From: Methylomonas koyamae | Lineage (GTDB): Bacteria > Pseudomonadota > Gammaproteobacteria > Methylococcales > Methylomonadaceae | Assembly: GCF_006483455.1 (NCBI RefSeq) | Contig: NZ_PPPU01000018.1 | Coordinates: 124,001-188,000, forward strand | Direction: 5' to 3' | Length of the DNA stretch: 64,000 nucleotides | In this document: one piece after another, positions 26,460 through 34,499 of the stretch | Layout of the letters: every line of letters starts with the position of its first letter | How positions within the stretch are numbered: the first letter of the stretch is position 1 | Program-made: the position numbers and the translations under genes | The notes under the pieces: generated by a model | What the model was told of the DNA's origin: nothing | The model's input: the letters and a program-made list of their open reading frames with translations, nothing else | Databases searched by the model: none

Positions 26460-27386
26460 ATGAAAATTTTGGTAGTAGACGATAGCAAAACCATTCGCCA
26501 ACTGGCAGCCGAGTGTTTGCGGGAAATGGGGCACGAAGTGGCTTTCGCGGAAAACGGTGCCGAGTCGTTGCAATATGTCGCCGATCACGATGTGGATCTG
26601 ATTCTGATGGATGTGGAAATGCCGAATTTGAGCGGATTCGAAGCCACCAAAGCGATCCGCGAGCTAAAAAAAGCCGATTGGTTTCCGGTGGTTTTTTTGA
26701 CCACGCACGATGACGACGAATCGTTTGTTCATGGCGTACTGTCCGGCGGCGACGCTTACTTGTCCAAGCCGCTGAATCCGGTGCGCCTGCGTTTCACGGT
26801 CATGGCGATGGAGCGGATTTACGTGATGCGGGTGAAGTTACAGCAAGCTCAGCAGGAATTGCAGCGGGTCAATCGCGAATTGGAACATTTGACCTTGCTG
26901 GATCAACTGACGGGATTAGGCAACCGCCGCCAATTCGATAGCAATTTTTCCGTGCAATTTGCATTGGCAAGGCGAACCAAATCGCCGCTGACCTTACTGC
27001 TTTGCGACATCGACTACTTCAAGCAGTACAACGATAGCCGCGGCCATCCGCAAGGCGATGCTTGCTTGATCGAGGTGGCGCAAAGCATCCGCGCCCAACT
27101 CGAGCGCGACAGCGATCTGATTTGCCGTTACGGCGGTGAAGAGTTTGCGGCCATATTGCCGGACACGCCCCTGTCCGAAGCCAGGCGTCTGGCGGAGCTG
27201 ATTCGCGAGGATGTCTGGAACAAGCAGCTGCAACACGACGCGGCGCCGGGAGGCTATGTCAGCCTGAGTTTGGGCGTAGCGACGTTCGTCGGCCAATACA
27301 AATCTCCGCATAGCATGCTGGAGGCGGCCGACGCGGCTTTATATAAAGCCAAACAGCACGGCCGCAACCGAGTCGAGATCGACTAA
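26460..27386 (+). CDS. Response regulator with GGDEF diguanylate cyclase domain
   Basis: 308 residues. A CheY-like receiver (phospho-acceptor D51 in LILMDVEMP, Lys in YLSKPLNP) is joined by a coiled-coil linker (residues 120-145) to a GGDEF domain with an intact GGEEF at 225-229. The inhibitory I-site RxxD is present five residues upstream (R216 to D219), so product feedback is expected. It should make cyclic di-GMP on phosphorylation; no partner kinase is adjacent. The gene runs into the nucleotidyltransferase gene with a 3-base gap. Confidence 0.93.
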   Translation: MKILVVDDSKTIRQLAAECLREMGHEVAFAENGAESLQYVADHDVDLILMDVEMPNLSGFEATKAIRELKKADWFPVVFLTTHDDDESFVHGVLSGGDAYLSKPLNPVRLRFTVMAMERIYVMRVKLQQAQQELQRVNRELEHLTLLDQLTGLGNRRQFDSNFSVQFALARRTKSPLTLLLCDIDYFKQYNDSRGHPQGDACLIEVAQSIRAQLERDSDLICRYGGEEFAAILPDTPLSEARRLAELIREDVWNKQLQHDAAPGGYVSLSLGVATFVGQYKSPHSMLEAADAALYKAKQHGRNRVEID

Positions 27387-27389
27387 GCC

Positions 27390-28313
27390 GTGTATTTCGC
27401 CAAGGATTTCGTCGAGACTGCCGAAGGCTTGATCTTCGCTGCCGTCAGCAGCGGATTGGAGCAGGGCAAGGTTCTATGTTTTCTGCGCTATTTGCGCGTC
27501 GATGGCCGCTGGCGCAAAGTCGGCACGGATTTTGCAAACGATTTTCTGCGCCAGTCTTATCCGCACTATTTGCATTATTCGGCGGTGATCGACGCCGACG
27601 TCCACGCCGTACCGGCGTCCGCGATCGTCCGGCACCACCAGCCCCGCAAGCAATTGCAAGCACTGTTGCGGCAGCAGCCGGCCGATGCGGTGTTGGCTGA
27701 CTTGCAGCACTTGTGCCGGCTGTTCGCCGAAAATGGTTTGGCGCTGGAATTGTTCGGCGTCACCGGTTCGTTGCTGGTGGGGGTGCAAAACCGCGATTCC
27801 GATATCGATCTGGTGTGTTACGACCGCGACGAGTTTCATCGTGCCCGCTATACCGTGCAGGCGCTGATCGCCCAGGATCGACTGCAGGCCTTGAACGATG
27901 GCGATTGGCTGGAGGCCTACCGGCGCCGCGCCTGCGATTTTGCGCTGGACGACTACATCTGGCACGAGCAACGCAAATATAACAAGGGCATGATCAATCA
28001 ACGCAAATTCGATTTGTCGCTACTGAGCGAAGCCGACTCGACGACAGCAAATTACCGCAAGTTGGATTTTGCCCGGATAGAAGCCGAAGTGGCCGACGAC
28101 CGTTTCAGTTTCGATTATCCGGCTTGTTTTGCGCTGAAACATGCCGAGATCGACAGCGTGGTCAGTTTTACCGCGACCTTTAACGGCCAGGCCCAACAAG
28201 GCGAATGGATTCAGGCCGCCGGCTGGGTCGAAGTCGATGAACATGGCCGCAAGCGGCTGGTAGTCGGTTCTACCCGGGAAGCCATCGGCGAATATATCAA
28301 GGTGTTGCGTTGA
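27390..28313 (+). CDS. Nucleotidyltransferase-domain protein, possibly linked to tetrahydromethanopterin synthesis
   Basis: 307 residues with a GTG start. The middle carries a polymerase-beta-like nucleotidyltransferase core: GS at 126-127 followed by DSDIDLV at 136-142, which provides the metal-binding aspartates. The rest does not match a family I can name. It starts 3 bases after the diguanylate cyclase gene, overlaps the HAD gene and is close to beta-RFAP synthase, so a part in C1-cofactor synthesis is an inference from position. Function otherwise unknown. Confidence 0.78.
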   Translation: MYFAKDFVETAEGLIFAAVSSGLEQGKVLCFLRYLRVDGRWRKVGTDFANDFLRQSYPHYLHYSAVIDADVHAVPASAIVRHHQPRKQLQALLRQQPADAVLADLQHLCRLFAENGLALELFGVTGSLLVGVQNRDSDIDLVCYDRDEFHRARYTVQALIAQDRLQALNDGDWLEAYRRRACDFALDDYIWHEQRKYNKGMINQRKFDLSLLSEADSTTANYRKLDFARIEAEVADDRFSFDYPACFALKHAEIDSVVSFTATFNGQAQQGEWIQAAGWVEVDEHGRKRLVVGSTREAIGEYIKVLR

Positions 28314-28987
28314 CGTCTTGGCGATTGGCGGGACTGATATTCGACCTGGACGGGCTGGTCTTGGATACCGAGACCACTTATTTCGCGGCGTGGCGGCGGG
28401 CGGCGGCGGATATGGGTTGCGAATTGTCGGACCAGTTTTGCACCAGCTTGTCCGGTTGTTCGGGTGATGTGGTTCGGCAACGCTTGCAGGACTATGGCGG
28501 CAGCGGATTCGATATCGGCGCATTTCAAAGCTTGAGCAGCCGCTATTGGGTGGAGCACGTTGAGCGCCACGGTATCGCCGTCAAGCCCGGTTTTTGGGCG
28601 GTTTTGGCCGCCGCCAACCGCTGCGGTTTGAGTTATGCGCTGGCGACCAACAGCCGCCGCGCCAACGCCGAACGCTGCCTGCAAGCGGCCGGATTGCAAC
28701 AGGTGTTTACCGTTATGGTCACCGCCGATACCGTGATGCAGGCCAAGCCGGCGCCGGATCTGTTTTTGCGTGCGGCCGACGCCTTGGCTTGTCCGATTAC
28801 CGATTGCCTGGTACTGGAGGATTCGCCGGTCGGCGTCCGGGCGGCAAAAGCCGCCGGCGCACGCTGCATCATGGTGCCATCGACCGCGGCGGCGGAGCCG
28901 GAGGCTGTCGGCTTGGCCGATAAGGTGATGGCCGATTTGTACCAAGTCGCTGATTTACTCTCGGCTCAGGGCTCGCTTCCGCTATAA
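28310..28987 (+). CDS. HAD-superfamily hydrolase (beta-phosphoglucomutase-like)
   Basis: 225 residues, with a TTG start that overlaps the preceding stop codon. The HAD motifs are present: FDLDGLVLDTE near residue 11, motif II Thr/Ser in YALATNS, the Lys in AKPAPD and the acidic motif in VLEDSPVG. It is a member of the PGM/phosphatase subgroup with a helical cap. Substrate unknown. Location just before beta-RFAP synthase suggests a phosphatase step in an associated pathway, but this is not proven. Confidence 0.85.
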   Translation: MTSWRLAGLIFDLDGLVLDTETTYFAAWRRAAADMGCELSDQFCTSLSGCSGDVVRQRLQDYGGSGFDIGAFQSLSSRYWVEHVERHGIAVKPGFWAVLAAANRCGLSYALATNSRRANAERCLQAAGLQQVFTVMVTADTVMQAKPAPDLFLRAADALACPITDCLVLEDSPVGVRAAKAAGARCIMVPSTAAAEPEAVGLADKVMADLYQVADLLSAQGSLPL

Positions 28988-29017
28988 TGCCGCCTCATTT
29001 TTGCTAAGGGAATCCTG

Positions 29018-29980
29018 GTGGTGAAAGCGCAATTCCAATCAGTCACAGTGATCGCTCCGGCCCGACTGCACATGGGGTTTATCGATCTGAGCGGCGGCTT
29101 GGGACGGCATTTCGGCAGCATCGGCGTAGCCTTGAACGAAATCAACACTCGGCTCAGCGTCAGCCTTGCCGACGAGTTGACGGTTAGCGGGCCGGGTGCC
29201 GAACGCGCCCGCCGCTGCGTTGGCCAGTTTTGCGAATATGCCGGAGTGCCTGACCGGTTGCGGATCGATATCGCCGCAGCGATTCCGGAACATATCGGTC
29301 TGGGTTCGGGGACGCAAATGGCGTTAGCGGTCGGGGCCGCATTGAACCGATTTTACGGACTGGGCCTGTCGGTTCGGGAGATTGCCCAGTTGTCCGATCG
29401 CGGTGCGCGTTCCGGGATCGGAATCGGGATTTTCGAAAAAGGCGGGGTGATCGTCGACGGCGGCCGTGGCCCCAATACCGTGACGCCGCCCGTGATCGCA
29501 CAAATGGCGGTTCCGGATGCCTGGCGTTTCGTTTTGGTTTTCGACCAACGCGGTCAGGGATTGCACGGCGAGCAGGAGGTCAGCGCTTTCAGCGAATTGC
29601 CGCCGTTTCCGGAGGCCCAAGCCGAACGCTTGTGCTATCTGCTGTTGATGCGCGGTTTACCGGCTTTGGCCGAACACGATCTGCAGCAATTCGGCGATGT
29701 TATCACTTTATTGCAGCAAGCCGTCGGCGAGCATTTCGCGCCGGTGCAGGGCGGCGTGTTCACCAGCCCCGAAGTCGCGGCGGCAATGGCTTACCTGGCG
29801 GAGCAGGGCGCGGTCGCCATCGGCCAAACCTCGTGGGGGCCGACCGGTTTTTGCGCCGTGGCCAGCCCGGAAATAGCCGATGGCTTGCTAGCGGACTTGC
29901 GGCGGAAATTCGCGGATTCGCCGTTGAGTTTTACGCTTGCCAGCGCCAGAAATCTGCCGGCGGAATTGAGCGACGCTTAG
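29018..29980 (+). CDS. Beta-ribofuranosylaminobenzene 5'-phosphate synthase
   Basis: Condenses p-aminobenzoate (or hydroxybenzoate) with PRPP in the first committed step of tetrahydromethanopterin synthesis, the C1 carrier used for formaldehyde oxidation in methylotrophs. The 320-residue product has the GHMP-like fold with GLGSGTQMALA at 94-104 and SGIGIGIFEKGGVIVDGG near residue 132, both hallmarks of the family. Tandem GTG codons at 29018 and 29021 follow AAGGGA. It is the strongest marker in the window for a methylotrophic host. Confidence 0.93.
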   Translation: MVKAQFQSVTVIAPARLHMGFIDLSGGLGRHFGSIGVALNEINTRLSVSLADELTVSGPGAERARRCVGQFCEYAGVPDRLRIDIAAAIPEHIGLGSGTQMALAVGAALNRFYGLGLSVREIAQLSDRGARSGIGIGIFEKGGVIVDGGRGPNTVTPPVIAQMAVPDAWRFVLVFDQRGQGLHGEQEVSAFSELPPFPEAQAERLCYLLLMRGLPALAEHDLQQFGDVITLLQQAVGEHFAPVQGGVFTSPEVAAAMAYLAEQGAVAIGQTSWGPTGFCAVASPEIADGLLADLRRKFADSPLSFTLASARNLPAELSDA

Positions 29981-30294
29981 CGGTTAACGCCGATTCGATG
30001 TTCGGCGCTGTCGCTTGAACCGAGGTTATCGCGCCAGTCAACGCGAAGCACGTCGCCGTCGGCAGCTTGCTTCAACCGAAAACTGAAGAAGGGATTCTTC
30101 GACACGCTGCCCGCCATATTTACCGTCAGTAGCGGTTGCGCATTCAATGTCAGCGTCAACTGTTCGATGAAATGGGCCGGAATCAAGTTGCCTGCGGCGT
30201 CGCGGTTGCGGCCGTTTTCCATCGGATGTTCGATCAGCACCTTCACCTCGATCAATTCCCCTTCCCGCCGGCTGCGCACCTTGATGCTGTTCAT
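29977..30294 (-). CDS. soxZ: Sulfur-carrier subunit SoxZ
   Basis: 105-residue partner of SoxY; the SoxYZ heterodimer carries sulfur intermediates in thiosulfate oxidation. The two strand-rich segments (KVLIEHPMENGR, FFSFRLKQA) and the length match SoxZ. The ATG overlaps the soxY stop by one base, showing coupled translation. No signal peptide is expected, since SoxZ is exported with SoxY. The 3' end overlaps the convergent RFAP synthase gene by four bases. No soxAXB or soxCD is nearby. Confidence 0.9.
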   Translation of the reverse strand: MNSIKVRSRREGELIEVKVLIEHPMENGRNRDAAGNLIPAHFIEQLTLTLNAQPLLTVNMAGSVSKNPFFSFRLKQAADGDVLRVDWRDNLGSSDSAEHRIGVNR

Positions 30295-30755
30295 TAACCG
30301 CTCCCGCAGCCGCCGCGCATCACATTGACCCAACGGCTACAACGCAACAGGCCGCCGTCGCGGCGGGCGATCAGGGTTACTCGGCAGGATTCCGCCAGTT
30401 TGATCCGCGCGGTGAGATATACCGCCACCACCTGCGCCAATTCGAATTCGGCAACCAGCGGCGTCGGATTTTTATCGGCCAACAGATAAAGCCGATCGAT
30501 GCCGTCCAATTCGCTGCGGATCGTCACCGGCACCACGGCACCGTCTTCGGCGATTTCCGGCAGAATCAATTCAATTGATTCGCTGTCGACGACGGCTTGG
30601 TCACCGAACAGTTTGGCATAACGATCGGTGAAGTCGCTGACGGCAAAATCTTCAGCCACCCGCGCGGCAATGCCGTCTGCCGTGTCGGCAAGCAGTAGCC
30701 CGCCGGCCGCCAATATGCCGCTGTGTTTCAGAAACTTCCGCCGAGAATGCGCCAT
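30294..30755 (-). CDS. soxY: Sulfur-carrier subunit SoxY
   Basis: 153-residue periplasmic carrier. A Tat signal (SRRKFLKHSG with a hydrophobic stretch after it) precedes the SoxY domain, and the C-terminal swinging-arm motif GGCGSG carries the sulfur-binding cysteine. The start at 30755 sits just before the Tat motif; an upstream extension of 79 codons is rejected. Only soxYZ is present here, so the pair may feed another sulfur or quinoprotein pathway. Divergent from a small membrane protein gene. Confidence 0.92.
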   Translation of the reverse strand: MAHSRRKFLKHSGILAAGGLLLADTADGIAARVAEDFAVSDFTDRYAKLFGDQAVVDSESIELILPEIAEDGAVVPVTIRSELDGIDRLYLLADKNPTPLVAEFELAQVVAVYLTARIKLAESCRVTLIARRDGGLLRCSRWVNVMRGGCGSG

Positions 30756-30880
30756 CGGGTTGTAATAACCATAGAAAGATTGACGTATATCAAAATTCCG
30801 TCCGGTTCCTTTGTTATCTTGTGCCGCGTTGAAAACATTTTCAGCACCACCACTAAAAAACCAGAAAAGGAAGGTATCAA

Positions 30881-31075
30881 ATGAACGAAGTACAAGAAAA
30901 AGACAATTTTTGGACATACATAGCTGTTGCCGTCGTATTGGTCGCCGGCGCGGTGCTGATGGTAAAAAATGCCGAACACGACAAATATGCAACAGCAGCC
31001 AAAAATATCGCCGAAGACTCCAGTAATTCGGCTTACCGTTCCGACGTACTGCATAAAGGCGGTCTAACCAAATAA
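30881..31075 (+). CDS. Small single-pass membrane protein
   Basis: 64 residues with an excellent ribosome site (AAGGAAGG about 8 bases upstream). There is one membrane helix at about residues 13-27, followed by a polar tail (KNAEHDKYATAAKN). I do not recognise the family. It is divergent from soxY across a 125-base gap, which probably carries both promoters. Its role is unknown; co-regulation with soxYZ is possible. Confidence 0.65.
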   Translation: MNEVQEKDNFWTYIAVAVVLVAGAVLMVKNAEHDKYATAAKNIAEDSSNSAYRSDVLHKGGLTK

Positions 31076-31222
31076 GCTTCCGCCGTCGAGCCGGTGCGAT
31101 CTTCTCCGCAAAGGGCCGGCTCGACCAGACGGATACTTATAGGAACCGAGGGTGTCGGTTCCGATCTTTCACGGGGGTTGGCGCAATTGTCCGGGTCGCG
31201 CCAGCTCCCGTTTTTGGTTGAA

Positions 31223-31966
31223 TCATGTCGGCGACGACAGCACTGTTGCCTTTAGCAGCTTAATTGCATTGCTCATACCGGTCAGCAGATTCTTCTCGAT
31301 TTCGGCCATCGTGATTTCGCCGTCGACGATGCCGGCCGCCCAGTTGGCAACCACCGAAATGTTGGCGTATGGAATTTCCAGTTCCCGGGCCAGCGCCGCT
31401 TCCGGCATCCCGGTCATACCGACCAAATCGCAACCGTCGTTGGCCATACGTTTGATTTCCGCGATCGTCTCCAGTCTCGGCCCCTGGGTGCAGCCGTAAA
31501 CGCCCCCATCGTATACCTCGATGCCGGCTGTGTTGGCGGCCCGCAGGATACGCTGCCTCAAACTCGGAGTATACGGTTCGGTAAAATCGATATGGGTCAC
31601 GTGTTCCAGCTCGTCGGCAAAAAACGTGTGTTCGCGGCCGTAACTGTAATCGATCAATTGTGTCGGAATCGCAATCTTGGCCGGTCCCATCGCTGCGCCG
31701 ATGCCGCCGACCGCGGCGACGCCGATGATCTCAGTGGCGCCCAGTTGGTGCAAACCCCAGATATTGGCGCGGTAATTGATTTTATGGGGCGGAATCCGGT
31801 GCGGATTGCCGTGTCTGGCCAGGAATATCAGGGAGTGTCCATTCAATTCGCCGAATACGTATGGCGCAGATGGTGAGCCGAACGGCGTTTCCAGGGTTTG
31901 TTCGCCGGTAATGCTCAGTTCTGCGATTTGGGTCAGGCCGGTGCCGCCGATAATTGCCAATGTCAT
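31223..31966 (-). CDS. S-methyl-5'-thioinosine/5'-thioadenosine phosphorylase
   Basis: Purine nucleoside phosphorylase-type enzyme that cleaves methylthioinosine or methylthioadenosine arising from polyamine synthesis. The 247-residue product has AIIGGTGL at the start, RHGNPHRIPPHKINYRAN, and the MTGMPEAALARELEIPYA block of the MTAP/MTIP family. The MTIP form is favoured because it lies directly after a hypoxanthine phosphoribosyltransferase gene, its natural next enzyme. The ATG at 31966 overlaps that gene's stop. Confidence 0.9.
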   Translation of the reverse strand: MTLAIIGGTGLTQIAELSITGEQTLETPFGSPSAPYVFGELNGHSLIFLARHGNPHRIPPHKINYRANIWGLHQLGATEIIGVAAVGGIGAAMGPAKIAIPTQLIDYSYGREHTFFADELEHVTHIDFTEPYTPSLRQRILRAANTAGIEVYDGGVYGCTQGPRLETIAEIKRMANDGCDLVGMTGMPEAALARELEIPYANISVVANWAAGIVDGEITMAEIEKNLLTGMSNAIKLLKATVLSSPT

Positions 31967-32517
31967 AACACTTCCTTGCAGGCGAAGACGCCCGGTGCGT
32001 TTCTCAAATAACCCTTGTAATCCATACCGTAACCGAACAAGTAGTGGTTGGCTACGGTCAAGCCGACGAAGTCCGGTGTAACCGGCTTTTCCTGATCCAG
32101 TTGTTTGTCGAACAACACGGCGGTGAAGACTTGTTCCGCACCTTGCTCCAGACAATAGTCGATGATGCCTTGCAGCGTGTGGCCTTCATCGAGTATGTCG
32201 TCGACGATCAATACCGAACGTCCCGAGAGCGGGGTCGTCGGTTTGTACAGCCAGTGCAGATCGCTGCCGGACGTGGCATTGCGGTAGCGGCTGGCGTGGA
32301 TGCTGTCCAAGGTCAAAGGGAAGTCCAGCCGCGGCAGTAATTTGCCGGCGGCGATGATGCCGCCGTTGATGACGCATAACAGCAACAGATTAGTGTCGGC
32401 CAAGGTCCGATTGATGTTGGCCGCCATTTGGTCCAGCGCCGCCTCGACCTCGGCCTCGCTGTGCAACAACAGCGCCTGTTGTTTGACCAACTCGATTTCT
32501 TCAAGCAAAGGATTCAT
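31963..32517 (-). CDS. Hypoxanthine-guanine phosphoribosyltransferase
   Basis: Salvages hypoxanthine or guanine with PRPP. The 184-residue product has the PRPP-binding motif VLIVDDILDEGHT near residue 103 and the HPRT-like DSIHASRYRN and hydrophobic core. It overlaps nagZ by 17 bases and the phosphorylase by 4, so the three genes form a tight operon. Substrate preference (hypoxanthine over xanthine or guanine) is inferred from the MTIP neighbour. Confidence 0.9.
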   Translation of the reverse strand: MNPLLEEIELVKQQALLLHSEAEVEAALDQMAANINRTLADTNLLLLCVINGGIIAAGKLLPRLDFPLTLDSIHASRYRNATSGSDLHWLYKPTTPLSGRSVLIVDDILDEGHTLQGIIDYCLEQGAEQVFTAVLFDKQLDQEKPVTPDFVGLTVANHYLFGYGMDYKGYLRNAPGVFACKEVL

Positions 32518-33526
32518 AAAATTCGGTGATTAGTTGGGAAAATTGGCGCCATTGCGGGTGTTCGGCCAAATTGTCCAGACTGAAGTTGCTGCGACCGCGC
32601 ATGGCTTGCAGGCGTCGCAGGCGTCGTTCGCGCTTTTCGTCGCGGTTGGTCGGTAAAGTGTCCAATACCTGTTCGGCGGCCGTCGGGTTATTGCACACCA
32701 GCAGCATGTCGCAACCGGCTTGTTGAGCCAGTCCCGCGCGCTCGTTGAAGTCGCCGATACTGGCGGCGCCGGCCATACTCAGGTCGTCGCTGAAAATGGC
32801 GCCGTCGAAACCCAATTCCCGGCGCAGTACCTGTTGCAACCAAATCTCGGAGAAACCGGCCGGATAGCGGTCGACCTGCGGGTAAAGCACATGCGCAGGC
32901 ATTACTGCTTCCAAGCCTTCCGCGATCAGGCGCCGGAACGGGACCAAATCCTGGCGGCGAATGACTTCCAGGTCGCGCTCGTCAATGGGTAAGTCCAGAT
33001 GCGAATCCAGTGCCACCGCGCCATGGCCGGGGAAGTGCTTGCCGGTGGCGGCCATGCCGGCGGCGCGCATGCCGGCGCGGAATTTGCCGGCCAGTTCGGC
33101 GGCTTGTTCCGGGACTTGAGAAAACGAGCGGTCGCCGATGATCGTGCTGATGCCGCAGTCCACATCCAGCACCGGGGCAAAGCTGAAGTCGGCGCCGACG
33201 GCCAAAATCTCGCTGGCCATCAGCCAACCGGCGGCTTCCGCCAATTCCGGTCGCTCGGCGTAACGCGCCGCCGCCGGCAAGCGGGTAAAGCCGGTTTGGA
33301 AGCGTTGCACCCGGCCGCCTTCCTGGTCGACGGCGATTAGAATATCGCCGTTGCGGGCCTGACGAATGTTGCGGATCAATTCGGCAACCTGTTGCGGATT
33401 TTCGTAATTGCGGGAAAACAGGATTAAGGCGCCGGTATTGGGATGAGCGATTTTTTCTAGGTCCAGCGCAGTCAGGCTGTGGCCTGCGATGTCGATCATC
33501 ACCGGGCCGATAGCGAGTGGTTTCAT
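32501..33526 (-). CDS. nagZ: Beta-N-acetylhexosaminidase NagZ
   Basis: GH3 enzyme that removes N-acetylglucosamine from anhydro-muropeptides during peptidoglycan recycling in the cytoplasm. The 341-residue product shows VDQEGGRVQRF, the KHFPGHG loop with the catalytic histidine, and the nucleophile Asp in FSDDLSM. No signal peptide. First gene of the nagZ-hpt-phosphorylase operon. Length typical. Confidence 0.96.
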   Translation of the reverse strand: MKPLAIGPVMIDIAGHSLTALDLEKIAHPNTGALILFSRNYENPQQVAELIRNIRQARNGDILIAVDQEGGRVQRFQTGFTRLPAAARYAERPELAEAAGWLMASEILAVGADFSFAPVLDVDCGISTIIGDRSFSQVPEQAAELAGKFRAGMRAAGMAATGKHFPGHGAVALDSHLDLPIDERDLEVIRRQDLVPFRRLIAEGLEAVMPAHVLYPQVDRYPAGFSEIWLQQVLRRELGFDGAIFSDDLSMAGAASIGDFNERAGLAQQAGCDMLLVCNNPTAAEQVLDTLPTNRDEKRERRLRRLQAMRGRSNFSLDNLAEHPQWRQFSQLITEFYESFA

Positions 33527-33589
33527 CGTGATAAATGCAGAAAATGGAATATACTTTTTGGCGTTACCACCACATTATATGAGGAATCC

Positions 33590-33997
33590 GTGCGAACATT
33601 TATTTTGTTGCTCTGTTTAGTAATGGCGCCGCTTATGGCGCAGGCCAATTCGGGCGAGAAAAAGGCCGACGAAAGCGCCGGGCCGGTGATCGAATACATC
33701 GAAATGAAGCCGAAATTTACGGTGAATCTGGCCGAACCGAAACGGTATCTGATGATTAACGTGCAGTTGCTGGTAGAAGGCGCCGAGCATGTCGAGAAAG
33801 TCAAAAAACATATGCCGCTGTTGCGTCACGAAATGATCATGATGTTGAGCGGCATGCATGTCGCGGATGTACAGTCCATGGAACAACGCGAGGCCTTGCG
33901 CCTGAAAACCAAACAACTGATTACCGACTTGCTGGTTAAAATTCAAAATAGCGACGGTTTCAGAGATGTCTTCTTTTCCGAGTTTTTAATCCAATAA
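33590..33997 (+). CDS. FliL-family protein
   Basis: 135 residues with a GTG start at 33590 preceded by GAGGAA. A signal peptide or anchor (RTFILLLCLVMAPLMAQA) is followed by a FliL-like domain (KFTVNLAEPKRYLMINVQLLVEG, ending in DVFFSEFLIQ). FliL associates with the flagellar motor, but no flagellar gene is close, and short FliL-like proteins also occur in other settings. An upstream extension is rejected because it overlaps nagZ's start region. Confidence 0.82.
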   Translation: MRTFILLLCLVMAPLMAQANSGEKKADESAGPVIEYIEMKPKFTVNLAEPKRYLMINVQLLVEGAEHVEKVKKHMPLLRHEMIMMLSGMHVADVQSMEQREALRLKTKQLITDLLVKIQNSDGFRDVFFSEFLIQ

Positions 33998-34408
33998 CCA
34001 TTCTCCCAGCGTTTCGCGTAGTTGCGCGAGGCGCTGCTCCGGTTGTTCGCCATTGTAGGGCAGGGCTGGAAACTTTCCCCAAACCGGCGCCGGCCAGGCT
34101 TTGTCGCTTTGGTAACGCGCTACGTGATGCAGGTGTAGTTGCGGTACCAGATTGCCGATTGCGGCGATGTTCAGTTTGTCAGGCCGGTACAACCGGTCTA
34201 ACGCCTCTGCCAACAGGCATGACTCTTCCAGCAGCGTATGCCGGTCCGCGGGGTTTAACTGGTATATTTCTGTGATATCGGCTCGACGCGGCACCAGGAT
34301 GAACCAGGGATATTGGCTGTCGTTCATCATCAGCAGTTCCGACAGTGCCAGACTGCCAACGCTAAAACAATCCCGTCGCAATTGCGGGTGAAGTTGAAAA
34401 TCGGTCAT
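33986..34408 (-). CDS. HIT-domain protein
   Basis: 140-residue histidine-triad nucleotide hydrolase-like protein. The catalytic triad is HLHHV near residue 92 (pattern HxHH-aromatic), slightly shorter than the canonical HxHxHxx. It also has PWFILVPRRADITEIYQL at the start, which is typical of the bacterial HIT subgroup. Function in the cell is not known. It overlaps the FliL-like gene's 3' end by about 12 bases. Confidence 0.87.
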   Translation of the reverse strand: MTDFQLHPQLRRDCFSVGSLALSELLMMNDSQYPWFILVPRRADITEIYQLNPADRHTLLEESCLLAEALDRLYRPDKLNIAAIGNLVPQLHLHHVARYQSDKAWPAPVWGKFPALPYNGEQPEQRLAQLRETLGEWLLD

Positions 34409-34499
34409 TGCTACCTCTTATAAATGTCGGCCGATTCCGCCGCAGGCCGAATTGGTGTTGCCGTCGCCGGCAGTATTCGGGGGTTTTTCCAAAGCAAAG

